64,000 bases of DNA from Tetraselmis striata (GCA_006384855.1 VCJN01003216.1:62001-126000), one strand, 5' to 3'. Shown: positions 53,119 through 63,601, counted from the first letter of the stretch. Numbers and translations: made by a program. The notes: generated by a model not told the origin, from the sequence alone.

Positions 53119-54117
53119 ATGCGCTATATATGCTGCTGGCTGCTGCTCATTTGGTTGGGCGGCACGTCAATGCACTTCAGCGAGGCGAGTCGTCTCGGCA
53201 ACACCACGGTGTTAGCCATGTTCGTGGCAGTGATAGTGCGCGCGAGCGCGCGCTACCACCGCGAGGTGACGGCGACAAGCAGGGCGGGGCGCCGAGCTTT
53301 CGGCGCCAACGCCGTGTCGGACGGCGGCGGGACTGCGGAACGGAGTAGCGCTGCTGCGTGGGCCAATCGCGGCTACACGCAGGCAAGCATGAATGATCAC
53401 GTGGAGGATGTTCACAGCCTGAAGGATCCTGAGAAACACTGGCGGTGCGGGCGCGAGTGCGAGGCTTCACAGCAAAGACAGCTCGTGGAGCTCTGCGACA
53501 GCTTTTGGGATGACGTGTGGGTGTGGTCCGTCAGCGACCTACCGGCCGTCAACCACTGGGAGTTCAGGATACCGACGACCAACACGCAGCCCATCAAGCG
53601 ACCCAAGTACCGATTGAGCAAGACTGAGTGGGGCTTCGTGGAGAGCTGGTGCAAGGAGCTGTTGGCGGCTGGGGCGATCCGCGGGAGCCAATCTCCCTAC
53701 AGCATCCCAGTAGTGTGTCCACCGAAGAAGAACGACGACGGCAACTGGACCGGGATCCGGGTGTGTTTGGACGCTCGCCCGTTGAACAGTGTCACTAAGT
53801 CGTGGGCGTATTGTATGCCCAAGACAGACGAGCTACTCAGCAAGGTCGCAGGCGCGCGCATGTACAGCGGGTTTGACGCCAAGTCGGCGTTTCATCAGCT
53901 GCCCATCGCAGAGGAGGACAGACACAAGACTGCCTTTTGGGGCAGCGACCGGCAGTATGAGTGGTGCCGGATGGCGATGGGCTTCAAGAACGCCAGCCAA
54001 GCATGGCAGCGTGTCATGGATGAGGCCCTTGGCGATCTGCCGTTCGTGGCGGTTTACGCCGATGACATCTGTGTCTTTTCAGGCGCAGCCGAGATGAGCG
54101 ACGCTGAGGTGTTTTAG
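53119..54117 (+). pseudogene. gypsy reverse transcriptase (palm/fingers)
   Basis: It contains WEFRIPTTNTQPIKRPKYRL, SPYSIPVVCPPKK, RVCLDARPLNSVT (motif 1-2), MYSGFDAKSAFHQLPIAEED (motif A), QYEWCRMAMGFKNASQAWQR (motif B) and VAVYADDICVFS (motif C, YADD at 54054-54065). The catalytic aspartates are intact. The frame ends at an in-frame TAG (54115-54117), after which homology continues (QHL), and a one-base change leads into the next frame. Upstream, the link to the methyltransferase also needs a frame change near 53.1 kb. Confidence 0.85.
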
Positions 54118-54134
54118 CAGCACCTTCAGAGACG

Positions 54135-56018
54135 GTGTTTCGGAGGCTCGCAAAGGCGGGCATCAGACTGGCGCCCGGCAAGGGGCGCATGGCCGTGAGG
54201 CAGATTGCTTTCTTGGGCCATTGGGTCGACGGCGAAGGCGTATTCCCGCAGCACTCCAAGGTGGAGGCTGTGGTGAAGATGCCGCCGCCGACTGACGTTG
54301 CGGGGCTTCGGCGCTTCCTTGGCATGGTGGGCTACTACGGCAAGTTCATCGAGCAAGTTGCAGTCAAGCGCAAGCCGCTGACCAAGCTCACCAGCAAGGT
54401 GCCGTGGGAGTGGGGATCGAAGCAGCAACGAGCCTTCGAGCAGCTCAAGGCAGACATGGTTTCAACTCCCGTGCTGAGAAATCCGGATTGGAGCCGCCCT
54501 TTCATCCTGCACACCGATTTCAGCGGAGCTGGATTGGGCGCGGTGTTGGCGCAGGAGGACGACGAAGGACAGGAGTACGTGGTGGAGTTTGCGAGCCGCA
54601 TCTGCCAAGGCGCGGAGCCAAACTATGCCAGCTATGAGGGTGAGTGTCTTGCCATGTTGTATGGTATGGACAAGTTCAGATACTATCTGTTTGGCGGGCA
54701 GTTTGTGGTGGTGACGGATCCTCGGCCTTTGGAATGGCTGATGAACACCGCTCAGCTTCGTGGGAAGTTGGCGCGGTGGGCGATGAGGCTCAGCGAGTAC
54801 GACTTCGTGGTTCGCTATCGGAAGGGCGTTCACCACGTCAACGCAGATTGTCTCAGTCGGGGGCCCGTGGAGGGCGACCCAACGGAGCTGGATGGGCGCG
54901 GTGAGTTTTCACCGGAGGGCACCGTGCGACATGCGGCAGCCTTTTGCTGCGCAGCGGCTCAGAGCAGCCGGCAGCCGGAGATGTCAGCGTGGGCACGGCG
55001 CCGCGTGTTGGACACCGCCCATGAGGGCGCGGCAGACGGCGACTTGGTGGCGGTTACCGGCGAGCTGACGGCGGGACCGCGGGGAGGCAATCCGTGGATG
55101 GACGCGGAGGCGATGGCGGAGCTGCAGGCGGGCAACGTCAACATGCCGCAACCTCATGCCCGCTATACATGGAGAAACAACATCTTGTGGTATTTACACA
55201 AGGACGGCACGCACCGCGAGGTACCGCCACCCAGTGAGCGAGACACCGTGATTATGGATGTGCATGTCAAGATGGGCCGTTTGGGGCGGGATCGGCTGCG
55301 CAGTGTTATCGCCGCTTCATATTTCTGGCCGGGGATGGTGGAGGATGTAGCCCGAGTCAAGAAGGCGTGTCCGGACTGCGATCGGCTGCAACATCGACCC
55401 GGCGGCACCAGCGGCCGCCCAAAGGCAGCCTCACCGCTGGACATGCAGCCGCTGCCGCAATTCGGCATGTTCTACCGCTGGCACTTGGACTTGGCGGGGC
55501 CTTTTGAGGCCACCCGCAGTCGCAACGTCAGGGTGTTGGTGATGGCGGAAGCGGCGAGCAAGTGGGTGGAGTTGGTGCCGCTGCGCACCAAGGAGACAGC
55601 CAACATACGACAAGCTTTTAAGGAGAGAGTGCAGGCGCGTTTCGCGGCGCCCGGCGAGGTGTATACCGACGGCGGTACCGAGTTCATCGGCGAGTTCCAC
55701 GAACTTCTCGTGGAGCATGACATCGATCATCCAAAGCCGCTGCCCTATCATCCGCAGCCCAATGGGTTGGCGGAAGGGATGGTGAAAACCGTCAAGGAGG
55801 CACTGATGCGCTATGTGGTTCAGCCCGGCAAGCGCGTCGTGTGGGACACTTTTCTGCCTTCCATCGAGCTGGGCTACCGGTGCAGCAAGCAAGCCAGCAC
55901 CAGGTACAGCCCATACGAGTTGGTGTACGGCAGGGCGCCCGTTTCCCCGCGCAAGCGAGAGCGCTCTTTGAGGAGAGCGCCGTGGACTTCAACAGCCCGG
56001 AGGGCATGTGGGAGCTGA
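54135..56018 (+). CDS. gypsy RT thumb, RNase H and integrase
   Basis: A 627-residue open frame. RT thumb: TVFRRLAKAGIRLAPGKG, FLGHWVDGEGV, then GLRRFLGMVGYYGKFI. RNase H: RPFILHTDFSGAGLGAVLAQ (first Asp), YASYEGECLAMLYGMDKFRY (Glu) and VHHVNADCLSR (last Asp). The integrase has an H2C2 zinc-binding region (VHVKMGRLGRDRL, then CPDCDRLQ) and the catalytic triad D (WHLDLAGPF), D (VYTDGGTEFIGEF) and E (PNGLAEGMVKTVKEAL). These enzymes make and insert the DNA copy. The frame drifts after YELVYGRAPV near 55945, where the real sequence continues one frame over. Confidence 0.85.
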   Translation: MFRRLAKAGIRLAPGKGRMAVRQIAFLGHWVDGEGVFPQHSKVEAVVKMPPPTDVAGLRRFLGMVGYYGKFIEQVAVKRKPLTKLTSKVPWEWGSKQQRAFEQLKADMVSTPVLRNPDWSRPFILHTDFSGAGLGAVLAQEDDEGQEYVVEFASRICQGAEPNYASYEGECLAMLYGMDKFRYYLFGGQFVVVTDPRPLEWLMNTAQLRGKLARWAMRLSEYDFVVRYRKGVHHVNADCLSRGPVEGDPTELDGRGEFSPEGTVRHAAAFCCAAAQSSRQPEMSAWARRRVLDTAHEGAADGDLVAVTGELTAGPRGGNPWMDAEAMAELQAGNVNMPQPHARYTWRNNILWYLHKDGTHREVPPPSERDTVIMDVHVKMGRLGRDRLRSVIAASYFWPGMVEDVARVKKACPDCDRLQHRPGGTSGRPKAASPLDMQPLPQFGMFYRWHLDLAGPFEATRSRNVRVLVMAEAASKWVELVPLRTKETANIRQAFKERVQARFAAPGEVYTDGGTEFIGEFHELLVEHDIDHPKPLPYHPQPNGLAEGMVKTVKEALMRYVVQPGKRVVWDTFLPSIELGYRCSKQASTRYSPYELVYGRAPVSPRKRERSLRRAPWTSTARRACGS

Positions 56019-57370
56019 TGACAGTGCGCGCGGAGCGTTTGGCGCTCATGGTGCCGACGGCGATGCACAACGTGGAGGCGGCGCAGCATCGTGAAGTGAT
56101 GCGCTATCGCAGGAGGCGCGCGGGGTTGGTGGCGCCCGGAGTGCAGCGCTTCAGCCCCGGCGACTTCGTCTACGTGCAACAGCGGCAGCAAGACGCGCTC
56201 TATCCACGAGTGCGACCGGCTATCTACAAGGTTTACGAGGTCAACGACAACGGAGTGGTGGTCATCCAAGGAGCTGACGGCGACACGGCGCGAGTGCGCG
56301 TTGAGGAACTGGCGCGGTGCGCCGTTCCATACGTGGTGTTGCCGGCAGGATTTGAAGACCCAAATATGGCGTGCGAGGAGTGCGACGGGCGCGTCAGCAC
56401 CCAGCGCAACCCGATCATCATCTGCGAAGACTGTGAACGAGGCTGGCACAAGTTGTGCCATCAGCCACCTGTGGCACGTGTGCCGCGGGGGGCATGGCGG
56501 TGTGCGGAGTGCGGCGCTGATGACGCAGCGTTGCCGGCACAGTGGACATCGGTGGCTTTAGCCGCCACAACAATCAGTGACAACGACGACAGCGACGAGG
56601 AGATTCAAGACCCTGCCCCGCCTTTGCAGCCGACAAGAGCGGCGGTGGCAGCAAGACTGAACTGGGGCATGCCTGGCGCCTGGCACCCAGTAACCATGAC
56701 AAGAAGGATGAACAACCTTCAAGCAGCCAATGACTATCTACCGGCGATCAGTAACCAAGTGAGCGAGTACGCTGCGCTAGCCAACGTGATCGGCTGGCGC
56801 GGTCGAGTAATCTTTGATCCGTGGGCGGAACATGGCAGCACCGCTGAGGCCTTGCGGCCGTGCGGCGCGACAGTGATCAACAACGACTTCAATCCGATGT
56901 ACCAAACTGAGATGTGCAAGGACGCGCTGGAGTCCTTTGTGTACCAGTGCGTTCGCAATGTGACGGCGACCGTGGCGACGACAGCCATGACGACGACGAC
57001 GATGTCAACACAGCCGCGGTTAGAGGCCCCTTTTGTAGTGGTGACCTCCCCGTGGTTCCAACTACTTGATCTGGCGCTGCCAATCATGGCGTCATGCGCG
57101 GACAGCCTTTTCGTGCAAGTGCCAATCTTCTACATCGCGCAGGGACCTTCCCCGCGCATGCAGTGGCTACGGCATCTAGGCGACTGTGGGCGGCTCCACA
57201 TTATTGCCGGCGATATGCAGCGTAACCGCACTACGCGCCGATCGACTCTGTGGCTAGCGATCTTCCGCGACAACGAGCTGCGAGAGCGAGAACTGCGAGC
57301 TGAGTGGCGTCACTCCGTGGCGTCAATTCACTTCCACACCGAGGCGTGCGCTGGCGACCAGCGTCACTGA
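55945..57370 (+). CDS. gypsy integrase C terminus, PHD finger, methyltransferase-like domain
   Basis: The first part (ESAVDFNSPEGMWELMTVRA, then RFSPGDFVYVQQRQQD and PAIYKVYEV) is the GPF/Y-like integrase C terminus. A PHD finger follows at about 56368-56515 with the complete C4-H-C3 pattern: C-x2-C, then CEDCERGWHKLC, then CAEC. It should bind histone H3 tails. The last 200 residues contain VIFDPWAEHGSTAEAL, then NNDFNP, and, 45-50 residues later, VVVTSPWFQLLDLAL. These resemble motif I (DP-AG-GST) and motif IV (N/S-PP-Y/F/W) of class I SAM methyltransferases of the amino-methylating type. That assignment is inferred. The stop is TGA at 57368, 140 bp before the 3' LTR. Confidence 0.7.
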
Positions 57371-57419
57371 GCGTCAATTGGCGCCCAGCGGCCGCTCACC
57401 CTTCTGGCAACCAACCGTC

Positions 57420-57441
57420 TGGGGGGGGGGCGGGGGGGGGG
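57420..57441 (+). repeat. G-rich tract, possible polypurine tract
   Basis: Two G runs separated by one C precede GATGGGCC. A polypurine tract is expected immediately upstream of the 3' LTR; this one is about 70 bp away, so its role is uncertain. Confidence 0.35.
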
Positions 57442-57509
57442 ATGGGCCGCCCATTGAGCTGGTGACAGCGCCCCACGCGGGAATGCGAGCATGCGACGGC
57501 AGCTGCCAG

Positions 57510-58459
57510 AGCATCTGTCATATCCGCTTGCGCATGAAGAACGGGACAGTTAAGCCCTTCCGGGTCGGCTAGGGCTACAGCTAGGGTTCCATACCCGGTT
57601 GAGACCACGGCAGGGCACCTGATTGGTTAGGGTTCCATACCCTGGCCATAGCCCTGAGCGAGGCGCAAGGAGACATACATACCCGAGATCAGAGACCCGC
57701 CCAAGCACACCTCGGCGGGACTTCGAAGGGAACTCAGATAGTACCTCTAATCGGGACCTCTAACAGAGACCCCTAAGGTAGACTACCTGCAGAAGACGAA
57801 GTACTGTACTGCTGCTGGTACAAGGCGCAAGACTCACTGTAGCCGCGGCCGAGTAGTAGTATAGGACTTAATGAGTACAATTAGACAAGGGCAGTGCGTA
57901 ATGCGTATGGCGCGCGGTGCGCGCACAGCGCGCGTGCTATTAGCACTTAGCATGACGTGCGGCCGCCTTGCCATGCATGGCCGCGATCGCGGGCCTATAG
58001 AGGGCCTCCGCCTTCTGGCGGTCCCTCTTCCCCTTTGTCTTGCCTGTGTGTGCTTGTGTTTGCCTATGACAGGCATAGGCAAGAGCCTGTGTACGGGACG
58101 GAGACGGTGTAAGAGACGGAGATCGGCTTGAGGAACGAGGGCCAAAGGTAACCACGGTAGCCTGCGTGCTTGTCGTACGGTCGCACGCGTGCTGCTCGCT
58201 GCATCGTGCGCGCGCGCTGGTGGTGGTGCTGGGTTGTCACCATTCGACGCGGTACCGACGTAAAGTACTGCAGGAACGGTTGATAGCCGCGACCAGCACT
58301 GCATAAAGTACTGCACGGCGTAACGGTGACCTCTGGTGAGAGGCTTTATTGCCACTGGCATTCACCCCCCTAAGTACGGGCAAGACCAGCAACGCTGGTC
58401 TGAACTAAAGCCCTATAGGCGTCTGAGAGGTGCCTATAGTGACTTAGGTTCGCGTTCAG
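57510..58459 (+). repeat. 3' LTR of gypsy element
   Basis: Partner of 46961-47916. It differs by about 20 substitutions and small indels (for example GGGCTACAG for GGGTTACAG, and GCCATGCATGG for GCCATGG). Flanking sequence after TTCGCGTTCAG is unrelated to the element interior. Confidence 0.9.
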
Positions 58460-58607
58460 CCCTCTACTAGGGAGAGTTGTCTGACGCTATATATATACCT
58501 CGCATGACGTCCGTCTGGGCGGGAAGCCCTGACGTAAAACTGAGATCACCGCAACCAGAAGGGGTCTCAACACTCAAACAACGACTACACGTCGCACTCG
58601 CGGCGCA

Positions 58608-58823
58608 ATGTCGCCTCAAGATGATTCGCGCACCTTCAACGAAATAAGCGCCACCCGGAAGCTCGCTGCCATGACGCCAGCGACCGCCATGTACGAGCTC
58701 GCCAACTACCAAGACGCCAACGACCGCCGCGTATCGCAGTTCACGCCCGAACTCACAGTTTCTCGGCTTGGCCGATCGAGACTTCGGGCAACGCTTGTCG
58801 ATCACAATCAGAGAAATCCGTAG
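58608..58823 (+). CDS. Short hypothetical ORF
   Basis: 71 residues starting MSPQDDSRTFNEISATRKLA and ending at TAG inside the following hairpin. The composition is protein-like but short. No family was recognised. It could be the 3' or 5' remnant of a gene cut by the gypsy element. Confidence 0.25.
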   Translation: MSPQDDSRTFNEISATRKLAAMTPATAMYELANYQDANDRRVSQFTPELTVSRLGRSRLRATLVDHNQRNP

Positions 58824-58854
58824 TCAGAAACGGATTTCTGACTACTTTTTTTTA
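58820..58854 (+). terminator. 11-bp hairpin followed by T run
   Basis: GTAGTCAGAAA pairs perfectly with TTTCTGACTAC over a CGGA loop, followed by nine T. The shape is that of an intrinsic or Pol III-type terminator. In a nuclear genome its role is unclear, and it may be a miniature repeat instead (ACGTAGTCAAAAATCCG follows). Confidence 0.4.
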
Positions 58855-59129
58855 CGTAGTCAAAAATCCGTATATCTACTATCGGACCGCCCTGGGAGCC
58901 TCAGCACCACGAACAGACGGCAACATGGGCAGCAACATGGGCGTCGGCTACTATACCACGCCAGCTACCGCGCCGCTGCGCGCTGCCCTGTACACACTTA
59001 TGACACAGTCGTGCCCGCTCGCCTCGACCAAAAGAGAAAATAGTATGCGAAGCTCGGCACACCCGCGCCGAGGAGAAGGGGTTAGCCGCGACTTTAGTCC
59101 GCTCGACGGCCCGCGCAGTCAGACTCCCT

Positions 59130-59424
59130 AGAGGACGAGCCCCGACCCACGCCAAGCAAGGTCAGGGCATGGCGAGCTGTCTCTCTAGGCTAGCGACTGC
59201 CGCTTGCAACTCTTCTACTGATTAATCTCGGCACACGAGCCCAAAGGCAGGCGGGAGCTCATCATTTCCGGAGAAGTGTCACTCGACGCAAGCCCGCTTC
59301 GCTCGACACCGTCCGGCTAAAGCCCACGACGCGGCTAGACTTCCTTGAGGGCCAACCCCGATCCACGCCGAGGTCAGGGCATGGCATGCTGCCTCTCTAG
59401 ACTAGGGACTAGCGTCGGCAACCC
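59130..59424. repeat. Direct repeat pair of about 80 bp
   Basis: 59130-59210 and 59346-59424 share CCCCGA-CCACGCC, AGGTCAGGGCATGGC, GCCTCTCTAG and CTAG/GACT words with modest divergence. The 135 bp between them is unrelated. A G run lies at 59456-59471. No gene was seen from 58.85 to 59.55 kb. Confidence 0.7.
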
Positions 59425-59558
59425 TGTTGCTTGGAGCATCCCTTAGCGACATTGAGGGGGGGGGGGGGGGTTGACATCAACAATGTTGGTACACTACTGC
59501 ATATGTACATCAATGTAACTAGGGTATGTATGCCCTAGTACTTATTTAGCACATGTCA

Positions 59559-59870
59559 TCACTGATGGTCCGCACTAGCGCAGCAAAGCGCGCGCGCACC
59601 AGGCACGCATTGCCTGCCTACATGCGTGCGGCGCCCAGCTGGTGTTATTGCGGCAGCTTCGGCCGAGCGGGAAATTCTGATAGAGCTTTGGACGATGTTG
59701 ATAGAGTCCTCTAGTTGTTTGACATGCCTCTCAACCGGCGAAAGGCTAGCCTCCTCACCTCGGACACTATATCGACCCGCGCCATCTAAGGCATCGAGTA
59801 GTGATGGAGTATTAACAAGGGTGCCAAGAAAAAGCGATGTCAACACCGAGCAAAGGAGAGAACGGTCCAT
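59559..59870 (-). CDS. Hypothetical small protein with possible signal peptide
   Basis: A 103-residue ORF whose N terminus MDRSLLCSVLTSLFLGTLVN has a charged start and a hydrophobic core, like a secretory signal. This is followed by VERHVKQLEDSINIVQSSIR, a likely helix. A TATA box lies 55 bp upstream. The C-terminal part (after AAAITPAG) is Arg/Cys-rich and may be read-through into an intron, so the true gene could continue in further exons. No family was recognised. Confidence 0.4.
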   Translation of the reverse strand: MDRSLLCSVLTSLFLGTLVNTPSLLDALDGAGRYSVRGEEASLSPVERHVKQLEDSINIVQSSIRISRSAEAAAITPAGRRTHVGRQCVPGARALCCASADHQ

Positions 59871-59924
59871 TGTGCCGAGCTCATGACAGACTCGAAATTG
59901 ACAGGGAAAATAGTAGACCGGCGC

Positions 59925-59932
59925 CTTATATA
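59925..59932 (-). promoter_or_regulatory. TATA box
   Basis: CCCATATATAAGGCGC on the minus strand, about 55 bp before the ATG at 59870. This fits a start site around 59895-59900 with a short leader. Confidence 0.5.
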
Positions 59933-60607
59933 TGGGCGGGGGCCGACAGCAATAACGAAAACCGGCATTCTCAGTAGACTACACCGGTCTTCAGCAGCTA
60001 CCTACCACTTGCTTCACTATGCAAGCTGCGTACAGCTACATCCACGGTATCTGAAAATGCTCGGGAGTGCTGCGCGCGCTGGTGTTATTGCGCGCGGCGC
60101 GCGTGCTGCCGTGATGGCGGTGCACCTACACCAACAGTCATGCGCTGAAACGAGTGCTGCTTTCGCCGTTTGGCACAATGGCACGCGATGTTTTTTCCCT
60201 CTTTGGGCCCTCGGTCCTTCCACAGCATATGCAAGAGCGGCAGGAACCAGTCGAAGCGCCAACTGTCAGCCTCGGACACCTAGCGACTATTGCTGCTCTG
60301 CTCGGGAAGCACGAGGGCGCCACTGGCACATACTACTACAGATTATGATATTTTGCCGAGTACCCGTACCCGTACCGGCTGCCGTGGTGGTATCCCGAGA
60401 ACCAGGGTTTCGTCGGGACTGGCAGTAACAGGGCTTCGCCAGTTCTCCTGGACCACCAGTGCATGTACTGATCGTCCTGGGCTTATTTGAGGGCCGGCTC
60501 TGCGAGCTTGGCGGGCAAGCGTGGTGGCGCACATGCATCAGTGGCCGGGTCGCACGACTCTGGACTGCAACCAATTGGCCTTGTCACACCTATAGCGAGC
60601 AGCGACC

Positions 60608-63406
60608 ATGTCTGAAGACAGTCCTGTGACCGCGGTGCCCATACGGCTGGCGGACCTCGACTTCGACAGTCTCAGCGTCTTGCAGCGGGAGAACCCCTTG
60701 TTCGAGGATGACGGGGCTACGTCGGCACCGACACCGACACCGGCGCAGAGTGTGCAGCCGCCGTCCGCCGACACTGAGGAGCAGGCGGCCGGTGCGGCGC
60801 AACTAGAGAGCAGCGGCGCAGGCGGTTGGAGAGAGGCTCGGGTGTCTCGGGAGGCGGCGTCGCGCGACGGCGCCGAAGGGAGCCAGTGGGCCCGGCTCCC
60901 TCCGCCAGTACTACGTCGTGTTCTTAACCTCCTCTCCTGGCAAGACGTGCGAGTGGTCCGCATGATATGCAAAGAGTGGCGCATGGCCCACGGCATGATC
61001 GTGTCGTGCCTAGCACCCACGAGGCTCCAGGTGGGCAGCAACTGCTGGTGCTGGCAATAGCTATTAGCGCGCTCTATCTAATAACTGTCCCTAGGGGTGT
61101 CGGCAGTTAACGCCCTTCCCCTTTACCTCCCCAGGCACCCGTAGTCGCGGAGCTCTTTCCGGCATTGATGGTTTTGGACCTCACCCGGGCGGCCGAGCAG
61201 CCAGCGGACAGCCTGAAGCAGCAGCTGCTGGAGCTGAGCGTGGGCTGCCAGTACCTCGGCAGCTTGAAGCTCCCTGAAAACCTGAAGGTAAGCCAGCCGT
61301 GATGTCTGTGGCCCTGCAAAGCCGACATCAGCTGCCCAGGTACTGCCAGTCCACTACCGGTGTATATGTGGCTCTTATTTATTGCCATTCCGGCAGGTGG
61401 ATGATCTGTTGCTTGCCGTTGTGGCCTCCTTTACTGCGCTCACATCTCTGAGCCTGGAGGGGACCACCATCTGCACAGATTCGGGCAGCGTATCCAATCT
61501 GTCCATGCTCCAGCATCTGCAGGTGGGGCACGTGGTTGCGCAATATGCTCTGCATTATTGAGTGTTATCCGTCAGTTGTGCTGCTTGGCTCGACCAATCT
61601 GGAACATGGAGAGCATGTTCATGACATGCACAACATGACCAGGGATTGCAATGTTGCGCGTGTCCCCCTCAATGTAGGCGTTGAACTTGGCTCGCGCAGC
61701 TGGGCTCAGTGACCTAGGAGTAGAAAGCCTGTCCACCCTCCCCGCCATCACCCACGTCAGCCTCAGCGGCTGCTTTGACGTCACCAGCGGGGGAGCAGCC
61801 AAGCTGGGGGGCATCTCCTCGCTCACCAGCCTCAATCTTGAGGGCTGTGGCCACGTGGACGACCATGTCCTGGCACACTTTGCCAACCTCACAAACCTGC
61901 AGGCGCTCAACCTGTCGTTCTGCAGTCAGGTAGTGCTTGGTGCTGTCCATTCATGCTGGCGAGGGCAGGTACATGCTGTTTGCATGGGCTGGATGTTGCA
62001 CGGCATCGTGGATTACCAGGGGAATTCCCCACTGCGGGGTGCACTGTCCCATATGTACAGGTGAGTGACAAGGGCCTGGAGGTCTTGTGCGAAGGCATCA
62101 CAGCGCACAGCCTGTATGCTGCGGGCAACCCCCTGGGCGCCATCGGCGCTGCATTCGGGGAGCTTGGGCGGGCCATGAGTAAGCAGCAAGAGGCTGGGGG
62201 CCTGAAGAACCTGCGGAGCCTGAGCTTATCCGGGTGCACTGAAGTCACGGACCACGGCATCTCCAAGCTGAAGCACCTTGCCAGCCTAACCAGCCTCGAC
62301 ATCCTGGGCTGCTGGATGGTCACCGGGCACGGCATTGCCAGTCTCACGTCTCTGCATGCCCTGGAGAGTTTGAGCATTGAGGTGTGAGCGCGCTGACGAT
62401 TTTCCGCAGTATCCGCAACCGCTACGCGCTTCAGTTGCGTGTGAGTGCTTGTCTTTTGCGTCCGCCGCGCTCTACAGGTCAAGGAAGGATTGGACAACGC
62501 TTGCCTTGGAGCCATCGCGTCGCTGGGGAGTCTCAAGCACCTGCGGATGGAGCGCTGTCACCTGGAGGTCACTGATCATGTGCGACTGGCTATCGGCTTC
62601 GCCTGCCTGCCTGCCGCCGCAAGTATTGTCTAGCTAGATAGGAATCACTGAGAGTCTGGCCATCTTTTACATAGGGCATCGAGCAGCTGGAGCAGCTCCA
62701 CCGCATTGAGCAGCTGGAGCTGACATACTGCACGGGCCTGTCTGACATCTTCATCGCCACCATCGGGCATCTGCCACAGCTGCTGTCTCTCAACCTGCTC
62801 AAGTCGCAGACTGTCTCCCAAGGCGGGCTGGCAGCACTGAACACTCTGCGGAAGCTGCAGGAGCTGGACTTGACCGGCTGCCAAGACGTGAACGACATCG
62901 TTTTCCTATGCCTCAAGCCCCTGCCTCTCACATCGCTCAGCCTGGCTTACTGCGGGACGTGGACGGACGAGGGCTTGGCCTCTCTTGCCGCCATGTCAAC
63001 GCTTCGGCACCTGGACATGGGTTACACCTGCACCGCCGTGACAGACACGTCCCTGGGGATTCTGTCGCGCGGCCTGACGGCGCTGTCCCACCTCAGCCTC
63101 CGCGGCGCGAGCCAGCTGAGCAACGCCGGCGTCGCGCATCTTGCCCACAACCAGAAGCTCGAGAGGCTGGACCTGGAGGGATGTATCGGCATCAGTGACG
63201 CTGCTGTGGCATCCATCTCACAGCTGCCCTCGCTCACGTCGCTCAACCTGCAGGAGTGCCATGAAATTGGTGCTGAAGGCGTGGCATGCTTGACCAAGCT
63301 GTCTGGACTGCGAGACCTCAACCTACTGGATTGCCCAGGAAGCTGCGCGGAGGTTGTCGAAAGTATTTCCAAGTTACCGTTCCTCATGAATCTCGCTGTT
63401 GGATAG
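60608..63406 (+). CDS. F-box / leucine-rich-repeat protein
   Basis: Seven exons, all phase 0, join to 703 codons: 60608-61030, 61135-61287, 61397-61522, 61678-61929, 62061-62381, 62478-62579, 62675-63406. After a disordered acidic N terminus (about 1-90) comes the F-box (WARLPPPVLRRVLNLLSWQD, then VRVVRMICKEWR; about 92-130). From about 170 to the end run leucine-rich repeats of the cysteine-containing type (LTSLNLEGCGHVDDHVLAHF; LERLDLEGCIGISDAAVASI). In known families the F-box binds Skp1 and the repeats hold the substrate, so a role as an SCF ubiquitin-ligase adaptor is inferred; the substrate is unknown. The exon 6 donor at 62579 was chosen over 62567 because it restores the repeat consensus VTDHGIEQL. 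Confidence 0.85.
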
Positions 63407-63596
63407 AGTCAGCGTAGCAGCTGGCAACCCCTGATGGGCTTGCCTGGTAGACGTTTCGCAGAAATGTGCGAGGAATAGATAGGCCAACGAGGTCTTGGAC
63501 AGGGTTCGCCGCAGGAATCTAATAGATACCAGAGCTTTAGTTGAGTTGTTTGGCTTGATTTCACTGCCCGCCGAGCAGGCCTGAGGGGCTCGGGTC

Positions 63597-63601
63597 TGTA
63601 A
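63597..63601 (+). terminator. TGTAA polyadenylation signal of F-box gene
   Basis: The algal TGTAA signal lies 190 nt after the stop at 63404-63406. The remaining bases to 64000 hold no recognisable gene. Confidence 0.5.

Larger units (their letters stand above)
46961..58459 (+). mobile_element. Ty3/gypsy retrotransposon with methyltransferase and PHD domains
   Basis: The element is 11.5 kb, with two directly repeated LTRs of about 0.95 kb. Order: LTR, leader, gag with zinc knuckles, aspartic protease, DNA cytosine-5 methyltransferase, RT, RNase H, integrase, PHD finger, methyltransferase-like domain, LTR. RT-RNase H before integrase is the gypsy order. LTR pairs differ at about 20 sites, roughly 2%. 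Two nonsense codons and several one-base frame changes interrupt pol, so this copy is inactive unless some are assembly errors. I could not define a target-site duplication. Confidence 0.9.

Noticed and set aside
62568..62579. Exon 6 donor at 62567 (GAG/GTCACT) in the F-box gene
   Set aside because: Also phase 0, but it removes VTDH, which is needed for the repeat consensus; the donor at 62579 was preferred.
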